Source: Entophlyctis helioformis
Lineage: Eukaryota; Chytridiomycota; Chytridiomycetes; Chytridiales; Chytriomycetaceae
Assembly: GCA_025526915.1 (NCBI GenBank)
Contig: JAHLKH010000090.1
Span: forward strand, 1 to 64,000
DNA length: 64,000 bases
Direction: 5' to 3'
Shown here: positions 34,701 through 46,200 of the stretch, piece by piece
Layout: each line of letters starts with the position of its first letter
Position numbering within the stretch: position 1 is the first letter of the stretch
Notes under the pieces: generated by a model
Databases searched by the model: none
The model's input: the letters and a program-made list of their open reading frames with translations, nothing else
Told to the model about the DNA's origin: nothing
Translations under genes and position numbers: made by a program

Positions 34701-37700
34701 CTTCGGACGACTCGAGCCCGATGATCTTGTCGTACTCCTTCTCATGGAACTGCACCTTGTCAACGTTGTCAAAAACACTCTTGAGATGTGCCTGGATCGT
34801 GTGCGAGTCGCTGGCCTGGCCGAGAATCTCGAGAAGCGCAGGGTCAGAGACAAAGTAGAAGCGCGGGAAGATGGCACGCTTTGACTCGAGGTAGCCCGAC
34901 AGCGACTTTTGGCAAAGCTCGAGCTGCTCCGTCAGATGCGGCAGCAAGTTGGCAATGGTCTCGTCAAGCACGCAGCACTGGATGACGTTGGGGTGCTCGT
35001 TGGCCAGACCCATGATCTTGCACCACGACTTGTCAATGTTGCTGAAGCGCTTGGCTTCCTTGGGCATCTGCTTGGCGATATCACCGCCCACAAACACAGC
35101 CTCGAGGTAGATCCACAGGTTCTGCACAGCAAGCCAGTTCTCAATAACCTCGGACGCCGTGCTCAGGTTGTGCACCCACGTCTGGATAGTCGGCTTGAAT
35201 GGCGCGTTGTAGCGGTTACTCATGAGCGAAGCAAGCGTCATGAGCGAGTCCTCCATCTGCGAGATGATCTCTGACGTCGCGGACGGCTTGAGGATAAGGT
35301 TGCCGCGCGTCTTGAAGCCGGCAAGCGTAAACGACTTGTCTTCCCAGTCGGCGACCGTCGCCTTAAGCTTGACTTCGATATCCGCTTCCTTGACGGCGGC
35401 CGTGCAAATATCCTCAATGTCCTCTGTGTGATCGTTGAGCGGCGCATCGAGCAGGTTCTTGAGGTAGAACATGTCGGGATCGAGGTTGAACTGCGTCTTG
35501 GTGACGCTCATGATCGAGTCCCAGTGGCGCTGCTGCATGGACTTGTTGCACATCATGTCGAGCAGCGGCACCATGGCGGCGAGGTTGTCGACAATGTTCT
35601 TGAGCTCGGTGAAGGCGTCCCAGTCCTTGATGGCCTTGGGCAGCTTCTTGATCTTGTTCTGGAAGTCGGTCATTTCCGTGTTGATCTTTTCGAGGTCAAT
35701 GTCTGTCCACAGCGTCTCCGAGTACGTCTGGCGCTTCTCGAGCACGTCGTTGTAGAGACTGTACAGGTTTTGCAGCAGCTTGAGCTCCTTCTTGATGCGC
35801 ACGAGCGTGGGGAACGGCGTCACGGGCAGGCAGAAGAGCTCCTCGCCGGCAGAGTACGTCTCCCACTTGCGGTTAAGCTCGTCGAAGCCGCGCTGGAACA
35901 CATTCAGGCGCTCGCTGGCGGTCTTGGGCGGGATGTTGCCGGCCATGGGCCCGTTCTCGGTGTACTCGACCGTAAACTCCTTGACGTCCTGCGAGAACTT
36001 TTGCACAGCGCCAATGAGATCGGCCTTGAACACGGGCTGGATCTTGCTGAGATGCGCCTGGGTGTCAATGACAAGCATCTTGAGCTTCTTCCAGCTGTAC
36101 CGGAGCGAGTCGACCATTTCCGTTTCCTCGCGCGTGACCGAGACGCTGTGCTTGGTAAGCAGGAGATACGCCTCTTCGATCGGCGCGACCTTCATGTCAA
36201 TGTCGACTTCTGCCTCGCGGATCTCGCTCAGCGTCTGGACGGCGATGCGCAGGTCGTCAATGTCAGCAATCTTGCGACTGAGCTTGATCGTCTTGTTCTC
36301 CATGTACTCGATGAGCTCCTCCATGTCCTTCTTGACCTTGCGGTTGAGGTTGAGGCCGTACTGCTGCTTCCACTCCTTGGTCTCGGACAGGAGCGCCATC
36401 TTGAGCGGCTCGGCCGAGATGAGGAGCAGGCCAATCTGCGTCGACACGGGGATCTCAAGGATCTCGCGCTCAATGAACTCGTAGCGGTTGATCTCGTTCT
36501 CAAAGTCGGCAATCGTGGGGTTGCTGTCCAGGAACTTTTGGATCGTCTCGGCCTTGTCCTCTTTCCAGAGGAAATCGTACTTGGCAAACTGCTCACGGTG
36601 GTACTCGACGTCCTTCTTCATCGAGTTGACCGTCGAGCTGAGCATCATAATGACCTTGAGCACGTCCTTGTTGTTGGCGACCTGTGACGTGTCTTCGGGG
36701 TAGTGGCCCGTCGCGTGGTCGTCGGGGGCGTCCAGGAACACGCGCCAGTTGAGGTTGAGCTTCTTGGCGACATCAACGACCATGTTGCCCGCCTTGTTGA
36801 GCGCACCCTGGATGTCCTCGAGTTTGGGCTGAAGCACAACATTGGGGATCACCAGCACCAGCTCGGCGCGGAAGAAGGGCTTCTGGGTCGGAGCCTTGTT
36901 GTACTGGTTGCTCGTGTATGTGCCCAGCCGCGCTCTGAGGGTGTCGAGCGAGCTCTTGGTGCACTGAACAAGCGCCTCAAAGTTTTGGTAGTTTGCGTTG
37001 TAGTAGACGCTCTCGTAGGCGAGCCGCAGATCCGGCGTCACGTACTGCATCACGTTCTTGGAGAGCTCAGAGATGATGTCGCGCGTGGCGCTTTCGATGA
37101 GATTGCTGCGGTTGCTGATGGACTGGATCATGGACGAGCAGCGCTTTTCAGTCTTGTCGAGGAACACGTCGACGGTCCACTGCTCGAAATCGGCAGGCAC
37201 TTCCACAAGCGAGATTTCGGCAATGCGCCGCACGCCCATCTCGATGCGGCACTCGGAGATGTCGAGCAGCTTGTCCACAAGCTCCTCGAGTCGGGCGAGC
37301 TGCTTGTGGTTGGCTTGAAGGTATTCGTCGAGGTTGAGCGATGTCCTGATGGCAGGCAAGGGGGTTTGGTGAGGTGGTTGCAAAGCATCAGTCAGTCGCC
37401 GTCACAGTCGCCGTCACAGTCGCAGTCACAGTCGCAGTCACAGGCCAGCAGGCTGCGAGTGGCAAGACATACCATGTCAGAGCAGTCAAGCCAGGCTGCA
37501 GTGTACGGTCCAGCTCGTCAATGTGCGGAGCCATTGCGCGACGCAAGATGGTCGTCACGCGGTCAAGAACGCGCTTCTTTGTGTGCAGGATGTGGATCAG
37601 GCCATTGTACAGGTTCTTGTAATACATTTCCTTGGTGCAGACGTTTCGCACAGAGTCGGGCACCTCGAGCGTCAGCCGCAGCATGTGCTTGGTCTCTTTG

Positions 37701-40612
37701 ATCAGCTGGATGATCTGCGGATCAAAGTTGACGTAGACCTGTCCCTCGCCGTTGGAGACCAGGAGCGTGGCTTGCAGCCCCGTCTTGGCCTGCTCGACAA
37801 TGTTGAACCACGAGCGGTGCCACAGGATTTCAAACTCGATGAGAGCACGGGCGAGCTTGTTGTAGTTGCGGATGTGTTTCTTGGCTTCGGCGGATTCGAG
37901 GACCGACGTGTTGCTCTTGAAGTGCTTCATGGGAGTCTCGATGCGTCTGTACAGTTGGCGAGCCCATGCGATGGCACCAGAGACTGGCGGCGTGTTGCGC
38001 GGGATCGTTGGGGCATCCTTGTACTTTTGGTACAGCTTGCGGACACCTTCAAGGTCCTTGCGCGTGTAGTGGACAAAGACGGCGTGGTACTTGGACTCGA
38101 GGTCGAGCTGCATGTCCTTGATGTGGCTGAACTTTTGCAGGAGCTCGAGGGACTGCTCCGTGCTGATGATGTGCTCAAACGACGCGTCGATAAACTGCTG
38201 AAGCGTCGCCTCGAGATCGGCGACCTGCTTCTTGAAGTTGTTGTAGTCCGAGTCGTATTCCTATCGAAGCGAGCAGCGGGTGTTGGATGGGGACAAGAGT
38301 CTGTCGGTCAGTGGGGCTGCCCATGCATCGCACGTCATTCACAGACCAGCGTCTCACCATCTTGCGGTGATCAAGAATGTCGTACGGCTTGCGCTGCAGT
38401 TGCACCAGGATGTTGGAGAAGCGTCTGACAATCGAGTCCATGCCCTCGACACCGAGCGTCTCGAGCAGCGAAAACTTTTCAATGATGTTGAACATGTCGA
38501 TGACCTTCTGGATGCGCTTGCAGAAGGCGTCGAACTTGCCAAAAATGTACATTTCAGAAAAGTCAAACTGCTTCTCGCTCGGCGTCTCTTGCAGTTTGCG
38601 CTGCAGAGTGCGCGGCAGGCCAGGGAGGGAGGAGTGGTTGGGAAGAGTCAGTAGGTTCCCATCGCAATGCCAAGGCAAGACGCCTGCTGGATACCTTGAT
38701 CTCGTGGAAGCAGCGCTGGTAGGCTTCGTTGAGTTTGTGGCACTCCATCAGCTTGCGCACAAGCACCTGGCGATCGAGATCCCAGATCTTGGATCCGCCG
38801 TCCTTGTACACAAACTCCTTGCAGCTCGTGATCATCTGGTTGGTGATTTTGACAAACAGCGATGTCATGCGCTCAGAGGTGTTGTAGTACCGCGAGATGG
38901 AGTAGATCATCTTGATGGCGTTGATGAGGCCGGGAATGGCGGGAATCATGCCAAGAGGATCGCTACGGTAAAGAGGGTCGTAGAAGCGCTCGAGGGTGTA
39001 CAGGTACTTGACATTGTCCTTGGACTCGTTGGCGGCATCGGTGACACGGTCGTCGAGGTCCTTCCAGGTCTTGAGAAGAGCGCGGGACTTAACAGCGTTG
39101 AGGATGCCAATGACCTTTTTGCAGATGGGGCTCTTGAGTTGGTCGGTGATGCTGTTGAACTTGACCATGCGAGCCTTCCAGTGGGCCAGCTCGGCATTGG
39201 GGCCGATGTCGTCGGCTTCCTTTCGCATCTGCTCACTTTCGGCAAGCACCTGCTCGATCTGCTTGCACCACTCCGTGACAAGTGCTGAGCGACGACAGAG
39301 GGAGAGTGGAGGGTGTGAGTTTACAAGGAAAAGAGCTGGCGATATGCCGGCATTATGGCAGCGTCAGATGGGCAGACATACCTTCGAGGGCATTGATGAC
39401 TTCGGGATTGTGAGCAGCGTTTGCATAATCGGATGGCTTCTTGAATGCCTCGAGGTCAATCGTGCACGGGTGGAGCTGAACACTGTCGTGCAGATTGACC
39501 ATGGCGACATCGAGATCGTTGGTAAACTTTTCAAGAACCTCCATGAAGCCCTTGACTGACTCGTCCTTTTGGCGGTTGAGCACACCCCAGTTTTCCTTGA
39601 AAGGCACGTTTGGTCGTGAGGATGACGGACATACAGGGTTGACGCGCACAGCAGACCAACTTACTTGGGCACGCAGAGCAGGCATGACAATGTGCTTGAT
39701 CATGGTCGTGAGCGACGGCAGCAGGTTGGCATTGAGCGGGCCAAAGGAGATATCAGTGTAGATGTTCTGGAGCGTGATGGCCTTTGTGGACGGGCGGATG
39801 AAGAACGCGCCGGCGCCGGTCAGGACCTCTTGTTGCCGAGTGAGACAATGAGCGTGTTGGCTTTTTGCTGGTTGTTTGGGCCGGCGATCTTGGCTGCACT
39901 CGAGTCATCCTGCATGGCCGATAGTCGCACAAACGTCGCAGGGTTGTCGTCATACGACGTGTCCAAGTCACGCAAAGGCGCGGTGCGAGCGAATGCGAGA
40001 ATGCATTGGAAGATTCGAAAGCAGGAGCGGCAGAGAGCAGACGTCGACGGGCAGACGACAAGGCGAGTGGGGGAAGGCCGTGACACCAAGAGCAAAGGGG
40101 GGGCGGCATGTGTCAGTCAGCACACTCTCTCCAATGATACGCTTAGAGGCAATGCAAGACGGGCAAGCCACCACGGCAAGCGTGACAGCAAGAGTGACAG
40201 CAAGAGCAGGACAGGACACGAGAGACACGACACCGTGTCGTGTCATCACGACAGAGACGCGCAATCGAGAGCAGGCGTGAGCAGACGTGAGCAGGCGTAC
40301 CTTTTGCCAGAACAACAGGACACGGCGGGAGCCGCCTTCCGCAAAAAAGTCATTGAAGATGTCGAGCTTGTTGCCGAGCAGCAGCGAGTTCTCGAGCGTC
40401 GCAGGCTTCTCGTCGATGAAGGCGCCAAACTTTTCGAGCAGATACCTGTGCCGAGCATCGAGCGATGCGCGTTTCTTCTCGACGGCCGTTTGGGCAGCGG
40501 CGGCCTTCTTCTTGTTGTCGTTCTCGTGAGCGGCGGCGGCAGCGGCACCTCCAATGTTTTGGTTGGAGCGGTGCAGGTTGCTTGTGCTCCCTGTCGTCGC
40601 TGTGGTTGCCAT
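25792..40612 (-). CDS. DNAH5/DNAH8: Outer-arm axonemal dynein heavy chain, DNAH5/DNAH8 (gamma) type
   Basis: ATP-driven motor of the flagellar outer arm. Minus-strand exons: 40612..40301, 39909..39665, 39595..39382, 39284..38695, 38600..38358, 38260..37473, 37345..34068, 33971..29690, 29591..26831, 26765..26230 and 26133..25792, about 4,530 residues. The N-terminal tail has DHC_N1/N2 character. Walker A loops are visible in AAA1 (GPAGTGKTES, about residue 1890), AAA2 ([10 protein letters not shown]), AAA3 ([10 protein letters not shown]) and AAA4 ([10 protein letters not shown]). Then come the coiled-coil stalk with microtubule-binding tip, AAA5-6 and a C-terminal domain ending [39 protein letters not shown] and [20 protein letters not shown] segments favour the DNAH5/8 branch by memory of the family. 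Two one-base slips occur: near 30370 (FLGSY then [17 protein letters not shown] for AAGTCG) and near 39826 (SLGNKR then [13 protein letters not shown]). Confidence 0.95.
37393..37440. repeat. Four 12-bp tandem units in a dynein intron
   Basis: CAGTCGCCGTCA twice, then CAGTCGCAGTCA twice, in the intron 37346..37472 of the dynein gene. The two halves differ by one base per unit, which suggests stepwise duplication. Confidence 0.95.
39910..40300 (-). other. Large dynein intron (391 nt), possibly with an unplaced exon
   Basis: This interval between the first two dynein exons is three to four times longer than most introns in the window. Just upstream of the acceptor the exon frame stays open and encodes [20 protein letters not shown], which looks protein-like, but I could not find an AG acceptor that would include it. 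The rest is CT-rich with CACTCTTGCTGT-type short repeats (minus strand). Confidence 0.4.
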
Positions 40613-40743
40613 ACGCGCACTAGTGTCTGTCTGTCTGTTGTCTGGTCAGGTTTGTCTGTTGGGCTGTCGTCGGTCGGTCGGTCGGGGATAGGCAGGTGTC
40701 GCGTGCTGACACGAGATTGGAGAGATGCGAGAAAAACAAATTT

Positions 40744-42878
40744 TCATTCGTCGTCGTCTTCGTCAACCCATTCGTCGTCCTCATCGGCGTGACTGGAGCC
40801 GAGCGACGAGGACGCTCCCTCGGAAGCCGGGAGTGGAACAGGCGAGGATGCGGGAGATGCCATTGCAGACGTGACCGCCGAGGTGTCGACGCTGGAATGT
40901 GCCAGCATATTGGTCATGGCAGCAGCAAGCGCATTGGCGATTGCGCTCGTGTCTGCCGCCGAGTCTGATGTGCTGCCAGCAGCAAGGGTGAGGGAGGCCG
41001 CGGCTTGCATGGCTGCAGCATGCAGTGCCTCGACAGTCAGAGTCGGCAGCAGGCGGTTGCCGAACGCTTCGAGGTCAGCCTCGCCAGTCGCGTTGCTGAG
41101 AAAGAGGGCAAGGCTGAAGTTGGGCTCTTCGAATAAGCTTGGGGCAGGCGAGCTAGGTTTGGGTTGAGCAGGAGGCGCAGTGGGATGAGCACGGCTGCGG
41201 TGACTTGCAATGCATCCTTCTTTGCAGCACCATCCGCCGCAGTCCTTGCAGATGCCCATCAGCTTGCGGCAGGTGGACCGGCAGGAAGATGCCCGGCAGT
41301 GGAGACACTGGATGAGCGAGTCGCTAAAGTGGGCATCGCAGTATGTGCGGTTGTCGCAGTTGCTGCACCGAGACCAGTCAAGACTTTCGCTGCAGTCCTC
41401 GCAGAGCTGCTGCGTGCATCCTGCCCACGCGCACTTGGACAGTAAGAAGATGCCCTCGATTTCGTTGTCATCGATATCAGAGTCGCCGTCCTCGCTGTCT
41501 TGTTTCTTTTTGGAGCATGGCTCGCAGCACCAGGAGCTGCAGTGGGAGCACTTGCGTTCCTTGGCGCAGTCGACGCATGAGCGCGACTGACACCGGTCGC
41601 CCGAGCACTTGACAAAGACGCTGGTGTCGAGCGCGTCGTCACCGTAGCAGTCCTTGCATGCAACAGGAAGCGATTTGCTGCATGTGATGCAGTTGAGCTG
41701 CTGAGAGTATGTGATGCCCGATTCGCAGCGAGTGCACATGGTTGGGTTCAGCCGGAACGTGTCTGGCCTGTCGCAGAGAGCCTTGAATGCGTCCGAGACT
41801 TCGAGCAGCACCTCGCCCATGTCGTCAAAGTCGTCGCCGAACCAGAAGTCGTCCCAGTCGTCGTGCTGCTCTCCGCCGTGGATACCGCCACACTCGTGAA
41901 CATTGAGGTACTGCAGCCTCAGCTTGGCGGGGATCTGGCGCCAAGCGGGCGGCGTGCCCAGCGAAGCCAAGGCAGCAGAAGACAGATCGGATGCTCCGGG
42001 TGGGCTGCCCGCGGTGCTGGCGGCGTATCTCCAAGCAGGGGACGGGCACGCTGATACGCGGCTCTTGGAGCCGGACGTATGCGGCGGGCAGCGCGCCATC
42101 TGGACCAGTTGTTGAGGTGCTGGGGCAGATCGCGGAGCCAGATGCCGGGGGTATTGGAGATGTCGAGGGACGTCAGGGCAGGCAGGGAGTCGAGCAGCAG
42201 GAGCAGCGAGTGGACGTTGACGTGGACGCACTTTGCCAGGTCGACGGTCCTCAGCGACGACGACACGACGGACGGGGCGAGGATCTCGGTGACGTCGCGG
42301 ATCATCATGTAGGACGAGCAGTAGGTGCTGGCCAGGGACTCCTGCGGCAGCTTCCAGAAGCCGCGCCTGTGCGAGAACTTGAACCACGCCCGGTGCCCGC
42401 TGCCGATGAAGCGCGGCACCTTGAGCGAGACGTTGGCCCACAGCTCGGGCGACGAGACGACCACGTTGTGCAGCTTGACGCAGACCTCGGCCAGGGCCAC
42501 GAGGATGGGCATCGGCACGGCGGCAAAGTCTACGAGGGTCCACTTGAGGATGTGCACAAGGAGCTCGGTGGACAGGTCGGTGAGCAGCAGCGCAGGGACC
42601 TGCGGCGGTGTCGGTTGTTGCAGTGTCTGCAGTGTCTGTGGTGCCGGTGGTTGCAGCTCTAGTGTCTGTGGCGATGTGGTGGCTGTCGGTGTGGATGCGA
42701 TGGCCGTGGTGGTGCTGGCCGACGATGGCATCTGCTGGTCGTGCTGGTCGTGCTGGTCGTAGTCGTCGTAGTCGTCGTGCTGGTCGTGGTGGCCGTGCTG
42801 GTCTGGCGTCAGTTGCAGAGAGGGCAGAGGAGCCAGCAGAGGCACGAGCTGTGTGGGTTCGTCATTGGCAGCGGCCAT
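40744..42878 (-). CDS. F-box protein with long Cys-rich zinc-binding region, apparent frameshift
   Basis: Single exon, about 711 residues if one missing base is restored. The N-terminus has His/Asp/Gln-rich runs (HDQHDDYDDYDQHDQHDQQ). The F-box is at about residues 98-145: LLLTDLSTELLVHILKWTLV, then LAEVCVKLHNVVVSSPELWA. LRR-like segments follow (LRTVDLAKCVHVNVHSLLLL, ALTSLDISNTPGIWLRDLP). After the slip near 42108 (HLNN then LVQMARCPPHTSG) come an LRR-like LRLQYLNVHEC and an acidic stretch. Next is a region of about 170 residues with more than 30 Cys in CxxC-type pairs (CTRCESG, CITCSKS, CKDCYG, CSHCSSWCCEPC, CLHCRAS, CKDCGGWCCKEGC). The tail is Ala/Ser-rich and ends in Asp/Glu. Fungal F-box/LRR proteins with a C-terminal Cys-rich domain exist as a general type; I cannot name this one. 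Confidence 0.8.
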
Positions 42879-43211
42879 TGGGGGCAGGCGAGTGGGTTGA
42901 GTTGGACGAAGCAGGGCGGGGATGTTTTCAAGGGGCGACGCATCGGCGCACGTCGTCTGACTCGGCTGACACAGCCACACCGCGCTCGGCGATCGCGTCA
43001 CACACACACCAAGTGCACACAAGAACACACACGCGCGTCTCAGTGCACCGGCACATGTCGATCAACAGGCTTCGTTCATTCGTGTTGTGGTCATACAGAT
43101 CAGAGACAGATCTTGGTTGGTTTGGGTGTCAGTTGGTAGTCAGTTGGTAGTCATTCAGTCGGTAGCCATTCAGTCGGTCTTTGTGGGTTGGTGCAGGTGC
43201 CGGCGAGTCGT
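42879..43211. other. Intergenic, 333 bp
   Basis: Between the start of the F-box/Cys-rich gene and the stop of the repeat-protein gene (tandem on the minus strand). It contains CA-rich stretches near 43000-43035 and a degenerate tandem of GGTAG(T/C)CATTCAGTC/GGTAGTCAGTT near 43130-43175. No ORF is supported. Confidence 0.7.
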
Positions 43212-46200
43212 TTACTTCTTGCCGTTCTTGTTGGCCTGCTGCTTGGGAGCGGGTGCCTGACTTTGGCCCTTGGCTGGGGCGGCCTGCTTCGACGGCAGAG
43301 GGGCGGCCTTGGTGGGCGACGCGGCCTTCTGCTGGACGGGTGCAGCCTGCTTGGCAGGAGCACTCTGCGGGCGGGATGCCGGCTGCGAGGGTGCCTTGGT
43401 GGGAGACGCGGCCTTCTGTTGAGCCGGGGCGGCCTTGGCGGGAGCCGGGGCAGCCTGCTTAGGGGCGGGAGTAGCCTGCTTCGCGGGGGCGGGGGCAGCG
43501 GCCTTGGTCGGCGACGCGGCCTTCTGCTGGACAGGGGCTGGAGTGGCAGCCTTCTGGACAGGGGCGGTCTGAGGACGCGCCTGCTGAGCGGGAGCGGCCT
43601 GCTTCACGGGAGCGGGAGCGGCCTGCTTGGGAGCGGGAGTCGCCTGCTTGACAGGGCAGGAGCGGCCTTCTGGACGGGAGCGGCAGCCTTCTGCTGGACG
43701 GGTGCACTCTGAGGACGCGCGTTTGCCTGCTGGACAGGGGCGGGTGCCTTGGTGGGCGACGCGGCCTTCTGAGGAGCGGGAGCAGCCTTGGCAGGGGCGG
43801 GGGCAGCCTGCTTGGGAGCAGGGGTGGCAGCCTTCTGCTGGACAGGAGCCGGAGCAGCCTTGGTCGGCGACGCGGCCTTCTGCTGGACAGGGGCGGGAGT
43901 GGCAGCCTTCTGGACAGGGGCGGTCTGGGGACGCGCCTGCTGAGCGGGGGTGGCAGCCTTGGCGGGAGCGGGGGCAGCCTGCTTGGGAGCGGGAGTCGCC
44001 TGCTTGACAGGGGCAGCCTGCTTGACGGGGGCAGCGGCAGCCTTCTGGGCAGCCTGCTCGTTGTTATCGCCAAAAAGGAGACGGACCGACTGGAAGATGC
44101 TGTCGTCACTGTCCGTTGGACGCATCTGCTGCTGGGCAGCCTTCTGGACGGGAGCGGCCTGCTTCACGGGAGCGGGAGCGGCCTGCTTGGGAGCGGGAGT
44201 CGCCTGCTTGACAGGGGCGGGAGCGGCCTTCTGCACGGGAGCGGCAGCCTTCTGCTGGACGGGTGCACTCTGAGGACGCGCGTTTGCCTGCTGGACAGGG
44301 GCGGGTGCCTTGGTGGGCGACGCGGCCTTCTGAGGAGCGGGAGCAGCCTGCTTGGGAACAGGGGTAGCCTGCTTCGCGGGGGCGGGGGCAGCCTTGGTCG
44401 GCGACGCGGCCTTCTGCTGGACAGGGGCGGGAGTGGCAGCCTTCTGGACAGGGGCGGTCTGAGGACGCGCCTGCTGAGCGGGGGTGGCAGCCTTGGCGGG
44501 AGCGGGGGCAGCCTGCTTGGGAGCGGGAGTCGCCTGCTTGACAGGAGCGGGGGCGGCCTTGGTGGGCGACGCGGCCTTCTGTTGAGCCGGGGCGGCCTTG
44601 GCAGGCGCGGCGGCCGCCTGTGGCATGTACATGTATTGCACATGGTGCATCAGAGTCGAGTTCTCGTTATCGTCATGCGCCTGCTGGCGAATGTTGGCGG
44701 CGTTGTTGTTCACCTTCTGGACAGGTGCGGTCTGGGGACGAGCCTGTTGCACGGGAGCGGCCTGCTTGACGGGAGCGGGGGCAGCCTTCTGAACGGGTGC
44801 AGCCTGCTTAGCAGGGGCGGGGGCAGCCTGCTTGGGAGCAGGGGTGGCAGCCTTCTGCTGGACAGGAGCCGGAGCAGCCTTGGTCGGCGACGCGGCCTTC
44901 TGCTGGACAGGGGCGGGAGTGGCAGCCTTCTGGACAGGGGCGGTCTGAGGACGAGCCTGCTGAGCGGGGGCCTTGGCGGGAGCGGCAGCCTTGGCGGGAG
45001 CGGGGGTCTCGGCGAAAAGGAAGCCAAGAGCGCCTGCATCGTTCATCGAGTCCCAGAAGTCGGCTGGTACGCAAGAGAGCAGATTAGGTGTTAGCTGGAT
45101 GTTCCAAAACGCGTCGGGAAATAACAGAGCATAACATAGTTGGACGTACCTCTGTTGGAAGCGGGAGCAGCCTGCTTCGACGGAGCAGCCTTCTGCTGGA
45201 CGGGCTTGGGAGCGGGAGCGGCCTGCTTCACGGGAGCGGGAGCGGCCTTCTGGACGGGAGTAGCCTGCTTGACAGGGGCAGGAGCGGCCTTCTGCACGGG
45301 AGCGGCGGCCTTCTGCTGGACGGGTGCACTCTGGGGACGCGCGTTTGCCTGCTGGACAGGGGCGGGTGCCTTGGTGGGCGACGCGGCCTTCTGAGGAGCG
45401 GGAGCAGCCTTGGCAGGGGCGGGGGCAGCCTGCTTGGGAGCAGGGGTGGCAGCCTTCTGCTGGACAGGAGCCGGAGCAGCCTTGGTCGGCGACGCGGCCT
45501 TCTGCTGGACAGGGGCGGGAGTGGCAGCCTTCTGGACAGGGGCGGTCTGGGGACGCGCCTGCTGAGCGGGGGCGGCAGCCTTGGCGGGAGCGGGAGCAGC
45601 CTGCTTGGGGGCAGGAGTCGCCTGCTTGACAGGGGCGGGAGCAGCCTTGGTCGGCGACGCGGCCTTCTGCTGGACAGGGGCGGGAGTCGCCTGCTTCGCG
45701 GGAGCAGTCTGAGGACGCGCCTGCTGAGCGGGGGCCTTGGTCGGCGAAGCAGCCTTCTGCTGGGCAGGAGCAGCCTTCTGCTGGGCCTGCTGGGTCTGTA
45801 GCAAGAGCAGTCCATAAGAGTCGCCAACGCGTCAGTCAAGTCACAGACAAGCGGACAGCAGACTAGATGCATAGCATGCACGTACCTTGGCGGGCTGATC
45901 GGCGAAAATACGCTGCATGGGAGCAGAGATGTCGCCGAACGACTTCTGGACGTTCTCGTTGAACATGTGGTTCAAGGCGAGGTTGCCAAGGCTCTGCATC
46001 TCAGCAGTCTGGGCGGCGGGGGCGGGAGCAGCCTGCTTCACGGGAGCGGGAGCGGCCTTCTGGACGGGAGCAGCCTGCTTGACAGGGGCGGGAGCGGCCT
46101 TCTGCACGGGAGCGGCGGCCTTCTGCTGGACGGGTGCACTCTGAGGACGCGCGTTTGCCTGCTGGACAGGGGCGGGTGCCTTGGTGGGCGACGCGGCCTT

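Noticed and set aside
30412..34884. A 1,490-residue open frame on the plus strand opposite the dynein gene
   Set aside because: It is antisense to conserved AAA1-AAA4 sequence. GC-rich codon bias of the true gene removes stops from the complementary frame. The translation is Val/Leu/Arg/His-rich without any domain.
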